From Bacteroidota bacterium (GTDB taxonomy: Bacteria > Bacteroidota > Bacteroidia > 2-12-FULL-35-15): a stretch of DNA of 64,000 bases. The DNA lies in the NCBI GenBank assembly GCA_025963775.1, contig JAOQAD010000040.1, positions 1 through 64,000 of the forward strand, read 5' to 3'. The translations under genes and the position numbers were made by a program. The notes under the pieces are model-generated. The model saw only the letters and a list, made by a program, of their open reading frames with translations. It ran no database searches and was not told the DNA's origin. Of this stretch, positions 59,601 through 64,000 are shown in pieces. Position 1 is the stretch's first letter; each line of letters begins with the position of its first letter.

Positions 59601-62284
59601 CCTTTTGCATTCACGGCAAGCACATCAAACTTATAGGTATTGCCGGTTTCCAGCGTATTGTCATAATTCTTAGCAGTTGGTGTGTGCAACCCGATGTATG
59701 TTTTATAGGGTGAATACGGAACACTGTACCTGTCGATGCTGAAATCGCCACCTTCTTCAAACACTTTCGTAATGTAGGTGCTGCGCAGCATTCCGGGTGC
59801 GGTCTGGCCAACGTTCAATGATGTGTTCAATACGGTTTCTCCTTTTTCATTAAGGTTGCCGTCAAACACCGTTTCCGTATTGGAGCTGTAGCTCCTGATG
59901 GGTGAATCAAATTCATAGTCCCCGTATTTGGGAAAAGAGGTCTTCGATTGGTTCACGCTTACATTTACAATGGCATGCAGGCTTTTTGCAATAGCGCCAT
60001 GCAGCCATTTAACGGAAAGCCTGGCGGTAGTGTCATTAATCCTGTCTTTATCAAAATCAAGATAGATCTTGAGGCGGTTGGGCTTCACCGTTTCTATTTT
60101 AAAATACTGCGTGAACGTGCGGTTCCCAACCTTTGCCACTGCGGTGTAATTTCCTGTAGGCGCTTCGGGGCCGGTTGCCGTGCGGAAATCATAATTGCCG
60201 TTCACATTCTTTGTTTTCGTCACCTGGTAGATCAGCTGTCCGTTCGGGTCCTGCAATTCAAATTTTACAGGATGGTTCGGAGGCAATCGCTTATCCTTAT
60301 CTTCCATGATAAAATTAAGGAACAACGAATCCCCCGGGCGCCATACGCCACGCTCCCCGTAAATAAAGCCTTTCACACCTTTCTGAACAACCTCGCCTTC
60401 GATGTCGAACTTGCTCATGGAATTGGCATTTCCGTCTAAGAGCTTTAAATAACCGCGCTGCTTGCCGGATTTCGCCAGCATCAGGAAAGGCTTCCGCTTG
60501 AGCTGAACATCCAGCATCCCGTTTGCATCGGTCACACCGGTGGCAATCACCTGCTTCACATAATCGTAGTATTCAACAGATGCGCCTGCAACAGGCTTTG
60601 CTGTAACCAGGTTGCTTACAAATGCATGCGACATTTTATTATCGTCCAGCTTGTAGATCAGCCCGAGATCGGAAGCAAGGATATTCCTGCTCACTCCTTT
60701 TCCGTAATAATAGTCATCATCGCAGGGTGTGTACCTGTCGGTATAATAATCCCAGTGGTCATAATAATCATCGTAGCTGTAGCGGTCCCAGTCGTTCTCG
60801 TTCCAGTCATCCTTCTCAGGCTTTTCACCTGTTGCTTCAGCGCTTTCCTCTGTTGGCGCGCAATCGCAAAGTGTGTATGATTTTGAGAACTTAATGCTGA
60901 TCCTGTAAATAGCGCCGGGATCGGGGCTGATCAGCTTTCCGAGGTCGATCACGAATGTGTTCCACTGTTTTAAATTTTTCTTTTTATCATAATCGAGCGC
61001 GATCTTTTTCTCTGCGATCACCTTGCCGACACGTGTCAGTCCATCGCCTCCGTCAAGGCTGTTCACCTGCAGGAACTGGTGAACATTGTTCTCAAATATT
61101 TTGGTCACACGCACATCCACCGCTTTCAGGCTGATGGCTTCAAAAGGAAAGATCAGCCCGTTCGAGTTCGGAAGGATGCAGCCGCTTCCGTTCAGCCGTA
61201 CCAATGGATTAGGCTCGGCAAATACAAGGTTATCAGTATATGCCACATTCATCTTATATCCTTTGAAGTTCTTCACACCCGTGGTCACGGTCAGCATTTT
61301 ATCACCTTCCACGCGGTTCCCAAGGAATACCTTCACGTGGTTTCCTTCGATCCCGTAGGTCAGTTCATTCATTCCCTGGATCGTGATGATCCCTTTTAAA
61401 TTCTGGCCGGACAGGATCGGGTCGCTGAAGGTGAGGTCTACATACTGATCGCCGTCATCTACCACCTGCGCATTCGTCACCGAAAAATCGCCCATGGCGG
61501 GAACATCCACTGCCTGGCTGCCGGTGCTGATGCTTTTGATCGGCTCGCCGTTCCAGCTCACGATGACCTTCCCGGCTTTTTCACCGCGTTTGATGCTGTC
61601 CACATAAAAATAGAATTCATTGCCATTGTAGCTGTTGCTGAGCTGAACAGGCATCTCCTTCCCGTTTTGCGTAACAGTGATCACCTTCCGGATCGATGTG
61701 GTATCTTCAAAATCGGAAGTGGTGATCTTCCCGGTAAGCTTCTGCCATTCTATATTGTAATCGTCATAGCTGCGCAAGCCGTCGAGTGCCACAAATAAAT
61801 TCTGCGGGTAGGTCGAAAGCTGAAAATTGAACGTTTCATGGCCGTCGTCCACCTGTGCAACGTTCTTAAGGCTGAACTCACCATTATAGAACTGCCCCGA
61901 AGGCAATGATTCAGCAGGAATGAACTCGATCACCCTGTCGCTGATCCATACTGCGCGGCCTTTGATCTCCGGCTCGAAGGAAAAGGCATTTTCCAGCAGG
62001 GAAGAGTCCGGGAGAAGGGAAGCACGGTAAACAGCTGCGGAATCCAGTTGCGGCGATCCCGAAGGAGGAAGAGCCGCAGTTGCCTCGGTTACACTGTGGG
62101 CAAGCTCGATGCGGATACTCGACTTCCGTGAGACCATCCCGGAAGTATAGCCGGAGATGTATTTTGTAAATGCCGGATCAGGTTTGTTGATCCGGGGTTT
62201 CGAATTGAAGCAGGCACTGGCGAACAGGAGGCCTGCAATTACGAGAATGGTAAGCAATGGACGGCGGGTGATGAGGGTTTTCAT
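56651..62284 (-). CDS. Alpha-2-macroglobulin-family lipoprotein with thioester
   Basis: 1877 residues. Lipoprotein signal (LVIAGLLFASAC, C25). Macroglobulin and bait-type domains fill most of the length: MG-type modules (VKGFIYGERGVWRPGDSLFL, PVKFELQDPNGQLIYQVTKT), the ANG-like LAIVDEGLLDLTRFKTPQPW region (about 1130), and the thioester motif YPHGCIEQTTSSVFPQ with C1415 and Gln 3 residues later, followed by the alpha/alpha toroid (GGFSYWPGESEDSEWGSNYAGHF) and receptor-binding-like C-terminus. Bacterial homologues trap foreign proteases in the periplasm, often beside PBP1C, which then repairs the wall. pbpC is 4.6 kb away on the same strand. An internal Asp/Tyr-rich stretch (about 505-530) is unusual. 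Confidence 0.94.
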   Translation of the reverse strand: MKTLITRRPLLTILVIAGLLFASACFNSKPRINKPDPAFTKYISGYTSGMVSRKSSIRIELAHSVTEATAALPPSGSPQLDSAAVYRASLLPDSSLLENAFSFEPEIKGRAVWISDRVIEFIPAESLPSGQFYNGEFSLKNVAQVDDGHETFNFQLSTYPQNLFVALDGLRSYDDYNIEWQKLTGKITTSDFEDTTSIRKVITVTQNGKEMPVQLSNSYNGNEFYFYVDSIKRGEKAGKVIVSWNGEPIKSISTGSQAVDVPAMGDFSVTNAQVVDDGDQYVDLTFSDPILSGQNLKGIITIQGMNELTYGIEGNHVKVFLGNRVEGDKMLTVTTGVKNFKGYKMNVAYTDNLVFAEPNPLVRLNGSGCILPNSNGLIFPFEAISLKAVDVRVTKIFENNVHQFLQVNSLDGGDGLTRVGKVIAEKKIALDYDKKKNLKQWNTFVIDLGKLISPDPGAIYRISIKFSKSYTLCDCAPTEESAEATGEKPEKDDWNENDWDRYSYDDYYDHWDYYTDRYTPCDDDYYYGKGVSRNILASDLGLIYKLDDNKMSHAFVSNLVTAKPVAGASVEYYDYVKQVIATGVTDANGMLDVQLKRKPFLMLAKSGKQRGYLKLLDGNANSMSKFDIEGEVVQKGVKGFIYGERGVWRPGDSLFLNFIMEDKDKRLPPNHPVKFELQDPNGQLIYQVTKTKNVNGNYDFRTATGPEAPTGNYTAVAKVGNRTFTQYFKIETVKPNRLKIYLDFDKDRINDTTARLSVKWLHGAIAKSLHAIVNVSVNQSKTSFPKYGDYEFDSPIRSYSSNTETVFDGNLNEKGETVLNTSLNVGQTAPGMLRSTYITKVFEEGGDFSIDRYSVPYSPYKTYIGLHTPTAKNYDNTLETGNTYKFDVLAVNAKGELVTANKLQVKIYKIQWRWWYEKDQDNIADYISRTGTIVMKDTMIKATDGRGSFKFRINYPEYGRYLVTVTDPVGGHQTGKVIYIDWPYWSRGNRSSNENANMLNFACNKEKYTTGENIKLSFPSPSDGMALVSIETGTKVVKKFWIQTKKGETTYEFPATAQMTPNAYVHVTLIQPHASTKNDLPIRMYGVVPILVDEPMTHLCPEIKMTDVLKPESTASVKVKEKNGRKMTYTLAIVDEGLLDLTRFKTPQPWNTFYAREALGVKTWDMYDDVIGAYAGKLNKLLSIGGDGDGEGGKGLKANRFKPMVKYVGPFTLEAGQEKTHSIQIPNYVGSVRVMVVAENNGAYGNAEKTVAVRKPLMILATLPRVLGPGESVALPVDVFAMEKQVKDVKIDIEVNDFLVVDGSKQQSMHFSETGDEVINFKLNVAQKVGIAKVKITAVSGKERAVQEIELDVRTPNPKVVEGLEIALEPGTSWETEMTFKGIAGTNKATVELSTIPSMGLEKRLDYLIQYPHGCIEQTTSSVFPQLYVCNLVEMKDVQRNKISQNVKAGLKRLQLFQTSNGGFSYWPGESEDSEWGSNYAGHFFIEAEKQGYSLPGNLKARWLKYQQQQARNWSSTGSSYTHPHGYESNQVIQAYRLFVLALSNNAELGAMNRLREENNLSAEAKWRLAAAYRLVGQNEVATNLIKGLSVSVTPYKELSYSYGSDTRDEAMILETLSMLGERAKALPLAQKVAKSLASESWMSTQETAYSLLALCGYIGAKGNNTEMSFSYALNAGSAKMMSSKKTMVQLKYSESDFEKTAGVSLKNTGKSTLFVKVLVQGIPLIGDKTAASNNLVMEVKYKDMNGKEIQPDKLVQGTDFIAEVKIVNPGTKGFLKEMALNQIFPGGWEIHNTRMDETGAANAARYQDIRDDRVYSYYDLTANTSKTFVIQLNATYLGRFYLPTVYSEAMYDQTINARIPGRWVEVVKEITPIASK

Positions 62285-62306
62285 GTGGGTTTTTATATTT
62301 ACAGGA

Positions 62307-62314
62307 CAAAGATG
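62307..62314 (-). promoter_or_regulatory. Possible -7 element of the alpha-2-macroglobulin gene
   Basis: CATCTTTG on the minus strand, 23 bp before the ATG, differs from TAnnTTTG only at the first base. No regulon half-sites accompany it. Confidence 0.35.
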
Positions 62315-62439
62315 CCTGCATTAAAAACCATTTGGGAGCTGCTTTTATAGAATGCAGCCCTTCATTTATTAAGTGTGCCCAAAACCCGATTATTTGATAC
62401 ACCGGAAAATATTTAGTTTCTTTGTATAAACTACTGCAC

Positions 62440-63546
62440 ATGAACCAGGAAATTACAAGGACAGCGAGCATTCCGGGATGGAAAGCCGCAAGGAAACTAA
62501 GTGTATTCATTCTTTTCTTCAGCATCAGCACTTTTCTTGCCGGGCAAAATGATTTCAATTATTATTTTAACCAGGGACAGGAAAAATATGTGAAGGGAAA
62601 TTTCAGCGCTGCCGCAGATGACTTCAGCAATGCGCTCAAGAACAAAAAAACCGCAAAAAATGATTACCGCATCGCAAATGCCTACATGGCAAGGTCGATG
62701 TGCAGGATGAGCATGCAGAATTATAACTCTGCGATCGATGATATTTCCGAAGCTATCGAGCTGAAGCCGGAATACTCCGACCTGTACATGGCACGAAGCA
62801 TTATCCATCTCCAGGCCAAGCAATATGACGAGTGCATCACCTGGGCGAACAAAGGGCTCCAGTTAAAGCCCGAGTTTGAGGAATTGATCCTTATAAAAGT
62901 GAAAGCAAAGCTCTCCAAGAAAAATTACGCCGAAGCGCTGAATGACCTTGACACGGTATTGTTAAAGATCAACCCGAGGAACCTCGAAGCATGGAATTTA
63001 AGGGGCGATGCAAAGCAGAAGCAGAAGGAATTCAAAGGCGCCGCCGATGCGTTCACAAAAGCGATCGAGATCGATGCGCAGAATTATGCAGCCTTTTATG
63101 ACAGGGGCATCTGCCGTGCGCATTTAAAGGATTTCGACGGTGCACTGGCCGATATGACAAGGGGAATGGAGATCGATTCGACTGAAAAGTGGATCGGCTA
63201 TAACAACATTGCTTACTTCATTAAATTTGAACAGAAGGATTATAAAGGCTCGCTTGCCCTTTTTGATGAGGCGATCAAGCTGAACCCAAAATTTGCCTAT
63301 GCCTACAACAACCGCGGCTATGCTAAATTGCAGATGAACGACCTGAAAGGTGCAAGGCAGGATATCATGAAAGGGCTTGACCTCAATGAAGAAAATTCCT
63401 ACGCCTATAAAACGCTTGCACAGCTGCTCTTTGCGGAGAAGAAGGACAAGCTGGCCTGCGAAAAGCTTCAGAAAGCACTGGTATTGGGATATACGGAAGA
63501 CTACGATGAAGAGGTCAACGAGATGATCAAAGAGCACTGCAAATAA
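62440..63546 (+). CDS. Tetratricopeptide-repeat protein, exported
   Basis: 368 residues. N-terminal signal/anchor after a basic stretch (KAARKLSVFILFFSISTFLAGQ, about 16-36), then about nine TPRs (NYNSAIDDISEAIELKPEYS, EFKGAADAFTKAIEIDAQNY, DYKGSLALFDEAIKLNPKFA, YNNRGYAKLQMNDLKGARQD). It is likely a periplasmic scaffold; no catalytic domain. The ATG at 62440 is preferred over an in-frame TTG at 62422, because the latter lies inside a -7-like box (TTTCTTTG at 62417-62424). Confidence 0.87.
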   Translation: MNQEITRTASIPGWKAARKLSVFILFFSISTFLAGQNDFNYYFNQGQEKYVKGNFSAAADDFSNALKNKKTAKNDYRIANAYMARSMCRMSMQNYNSAIDDISEAIELKPEYSDLYMARSIIHLQAKQYDECITWANKGLQLKPEFEELILIKVKAKLSKKNYAEALNDLDTVLLKINPRNLEAWNLRGDAKQKQKEFKGAADAFTKAIEIDAQNYAAFYDRGICRAHLKDFDGALADMTRGMEIDSTEKWIGYNNIAYFIKFEQKDYKGSLALFDEAIKLNPKFAYAYNNRGYAKLQMNDLKGARQDIMKGLDLNEENSYAYKTLAQLLFAEKKDKLACEKLQKALVLGYTEDYDEEVNEMIKEHCK

Positions 63547-63592
63547 GGTAGCATTCTTTTCCACAATTCCGCTTAGCATCATTTTTTCATAG

Positions 63593-63614
63593 TCAGATAA
63601 AAAAAATTATCTGA
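63593..63614 (+). promoter_or_regulatory. Hairpin immediately before the start codon of the last gene
   Basis: The inverted repeat TCAGATAA / TTATCTGA with a six-A loop ends 3 bp before the ATG at 63618. It could act as a terminator for the TPR gene on neither strand convincingly (no T run on plus), so an operator or translation-control hairpin is also possible. Confidence 0.35.
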
Positions 63615-63617
63615 TCT

Positions 63618-64000
63618 ATGGAAACATCAACACTTACAACCACATCAACAACAAATGAGCTCGAATCGCTGAGAAGGGAATTTGGCCGCTACAAGGAGAT
63701 CCCGGAAAAGTACGAGGAAGTTATCTTAACGGTTTTATCACACTACCCCGAGCTGAAGGATACATGCATCCGCTTTCAACTGAAGGATGAGCATCCCGTT
63801 CCTTACGGAACTGCGCCTTCCCTGAAAACCATATTCTCAAAACCGGCTGAGCGGGAGTATATTGTTACGATCCGCGAGCAGGCCGACTACCCCACATTTT
63901 ATGCATTGTTCAGGAACCTTACACCGGATGCCCAGAAGGCGGTGATCGCGCACGAGATCGCACATGTAGTACAGTACAACACGTGCGACAAAGCGGAGCT
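63618..64000 (+). CDS. Protein with HExxH metalloprotease-like motif (truncated by the window end)
   Basis: 127 complete codons are visible; the gene continues beyond the window. A Thr/Ser-rich start (METSTLTTTSTTNELESLRR) is followed by EKYEEVILTVLSHYPELKDT, beta strands (IRFQLKDEHPVPYGTAPSLK) and the zinc motif in AVIAHEIAHVVQYNTC (H-E-I-A-H). No signal peptide. The family was not recognised beyond a likely zincin fold. Confidence 0.75.
   Translation, partial: METSTLTTTSTTNELESLRREFGRYKEIPEKYEEVILTVLSHYPELKDTCIRFQLKDEHPVPYGTAPSLKTIFSKPAEREYIVTIREQADYPTFYALFRNLTPDAQKAVIAHEIAHVVQYNTCDKAE

Overview
The window is chromosomal DNA of a free-living member of the Bacteroidota (roughly mid-40s percent GC by eye). 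Evidence: start sites are preceded by the phylum's -7 promoter element (TAnnTTTG) rather than by Shine-Dalgarno sequences; two secreted proteins end in type IX secretion (T9SS) sorting domains; and the gene families are typical of the phylum (DHCW cupin, DUF3857 proteins, PorT-like barrels, LytS kinase with Reg_prop propeller, SpoIIE phosphatase with TPRs, PbpC plus alpha-2-macroglobulin). No phage, IS element, CRISPR array or rRNA was seen. The genus cannot be told from the sequence alone.

Layout. 1-1.5 kb: tRNA-Leu(UAA), then two genes with AT-richer sequence (a HARE-HTH/hypoxanthine-DNA glycosylase fusion and a DUF1801 protein). 1.6-7.7 kb: a T9SS LamG protein with 153-bp internal repeats, a beta-helix protein, two cupins and a zinc alcohol dehydrogenase. 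7.7-13 kb: a TonB-C protein and a cytochrome c lipoprotein, divergent from an EnvZ/OmpR-type two-component system, then an OYE-family reductase and a membrane coiled-coil protein.

13.1-25.1 kb is the most interesting part. Two paralogous AraC-type regulators, a large PAS3-kinase-REC-HPt hybrid kinase, a stand-alone receiver, a stand-alone DHp (histidine phosphotransfer-like) protein, an OmpA/PD40 envelope protein, two ice-binding-family (DUF3494) surface proteins and a CsbD / outer-membrane barrel / lmo0937 / YtxH stress operon are organised as six transcription units. Each unit begins with the same 65-bp promoter: TGTGAnTnATGTAAC, a second nTGTAAC half-site exactly 21 bp later, and a non-consensus -7 box (mostly CACCTTTG) exactly 57 bp from the start of the motif. 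This is the geometry of AraC-family activator sites. I read it as one envelope-stress or cold/ice regulon with its sensors, regulators and effectors encoded together.

25.3-35 kb: two duplicated receiver plus PAS-kinase cassettes (the second kinase fused to CheB-CheR), a free CheB methylesterase and a TPR-SpoIIE phosphatase, all signalling proteins without chemoreceptors nearby. 35-41.7 kb: a phospholipase-D lipoprotein, a ceramidase-like membrane protein flanked by palindromic repeats, a YiaA-type membrane protein and an M16 protease. 41.8-49 kb: an operon of a TPR/MORN-repeat protein and two DUF3857 transglutaminase-like proteins, one of which has lost its catalytic residues. 49.05-49.68 kb: three tandem ~200-bp intergenic palindromic repeats. 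49.7-62.3 kb: PbpC and a thioester alpha-2-macroglobulin, the usual envelope-defence pair, here separated by a Reg_prop/LytS kinase with its LytTR regulator and a GRDP-like protein. The window closes with a TPR protein and the start of an HExxH protein that runs off the end.
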